This document shows positions 6,657-7,254 of a stretch of DNA of 7,254 nt, one piece after another; the stretch's first letter is position 1; every line of letters starts with the position of its first letter. The position numbers were made by a program, and so were the translations under genes. The notes under the pieces are model-generated. The model ran no database searches. It had not been told where the DNA came from and saw only the letters and a program-made list of their open reading frames with translations. Location: assembly GCA_030823965.1 (NCBI GenBank), contig JAVBYP010000234.1, forward strand, positions 1 to 7,254, in the 5' to 3' direction. Source of the stretch: Sideroxydans sp. Lineage in GTDB: Bacteria; Pseudomonadota; Gammaproteobacteria; Burkholderiales; Gallionellaceae.

Positions 6657-7254
6657 CCTCACTGCGAAACATCTGGCACTTCGATATCGACGAGACGAAT
6701 CTGCCAGTTCGCCGCGAACAGGTACGCGCACGGATAGCGGTGTATCCCACCATGATAGGCAGTCAGATGATGGTGGCGGTATTGCTGGTTTGGATGATGT
6801 GGGAGGTGGTGGCACACGACACACTGCTGGGCTGGCTAGCGCTGGTCTACGCTATCCATCTGTTCGAGTTAGTCGTCTGGTGGCGCGCCAAGGATCATGT
6901 TGATGATGTGAGCAGTTGTCGTAGATGGGATGTGCGTTTCAAATTCCAAACTGGCCTTGCTGCGGCGGCATGGGGGTTGGGTTGGATCGTGATGTTCATT
7001 CCCGCAGATCTCGGTTATCAAGCGCTGCTGATCTGCGTGGCGATGGGGATGTCAGCGGGTGCCGTCACCATCAATCCTATCTATCGTCCGGCCTTGTTCA
7101 TCTATCTGGGCGTATTGCTGTCACCGCTCATCGTGCGCGTTGCGATGGAAGGTGACGTTACGCACTGGATATTGGCGTTCATGCTGCTCACTTACGTGGG
7201 CTTCCTGTTGGATTCGGGAATCAAGTTGATGTTCACCTTCGAGACTTCGTTGCG
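6653..7254 (+). CDS. N-terminal membrane sensor region of a probable signalling protein (partial)
   Basis: The reading frame opens with ATG at 6653, sharing ATGA with the sco stop, and is still open at the window edge after 200 codons. The start has no clear Shine-Dalgarno sequence, so translation is probably coupled to sco. The protein begins with a charged segment, LPVRREQVRARI (17-28), then has six likely membrane helices at about 31-50, 58-77, 97-116, 122-141, 145-163 and 170-188. A soluble linker appears to begin at the edge. This layout, including an REQVR-type segment before the first helix and a GM(x)AGAV-like fourth helix, resembles the input domain of betaproteobacterial hybrid histidine kinases and GGDEF/EAL proteins. 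No output domain is in the window, so kinase or cyclase identity is not decided. Confidence 0.7.
   Translation, partial: MTSLRNIWHFDIDETNLPVRREQVRARIAVYPTMIGSQMMVAVLLVWMMWEVVAHDTLLGWLALVYAIHLFELVVWWRAKDHVDDVSSCRRWDVRFKFQTGLAAAAWGLGWIVMFIPADLGYQALLICVAMGMSAGAVTINPIYRPALFIYLGVLLSPLIVRVAMEGDVTHWILAFMLLTYVGFLLDSGIKLMFTFETSL

Overview
This window looks like an ordinary chromosomal segment from a betaproteobacterium. The evidence is the gene set and order (comF divergent from bioB-bioF-bioH-bioC-bioD), a beta-style insertion in BioC, and the type of membrane sensor at the right end. A Nitrosomonadales/Gallionellaceae-like organism is my best guess, made from remembered resemblance and not from a search. 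Coding density is very high. The only gaps between genes are two short ones of 45 bases each, and I see no tRNA, rRNA, insertion sequence, CRISPR array or phage gene.

Layout. At the left edge is the last 35 codons of a plus-strand gene, possibly a TPR protein. Its stop codon overlaps that of a minus-strand comF-type phosphoribosyltransferase gene (105-851). A 45-base divergent region (852-896) separates comF from a plus-strand gene train that runs to the right edge: bioB (897-1892), bioF (1938-3092), bioH (3076-3840), bioC (3833-4702), bioD (4699-5379), a DsbD_2/TauE-SafE-like membrane protein (5372-6082), a Sco1/SenC copper lipoprotein (6069-6656), and the N-terminal membrane part of a probable signalling protein (6653 to the edge). 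From bioF onward every gene overlaps the next, by 17, 8, 4, 8, 14 and 4 bases. This argues for one transcript with translational coupling.

How the genes work together. BioC methylates a malonyl thioester so that fatty acid synthesis can extend it. BioH removes the methyl group to give pimeloyl-ACP. BioF makes KAPA, BioD makes dethiobiotin and BioB inserts sulfur to make biotin. The aminotransferase step (BioA, KAPA to DAPA) is missing from the window and must be supplied elsewhere. The Sco protein and the Cys/His-marked membrane protein suggest a second theme, copper handling and cytochrome oxidase assembly, attached to the tail of the biotin genes. The last gene is probably a membrane-anchored sensor (histidine kinase or GGDEF type), but its output domain lies beyond the window.

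I found no clear evidence of an undescribed system. The points most worth a second look are the coupling of biotin synthesis to copper/oxidase assembly and a sensor in one overlapping gene train, the missing bioA, the poorly defined comF start next to a G run, and a small direct repeat in the divergent regulatory region.
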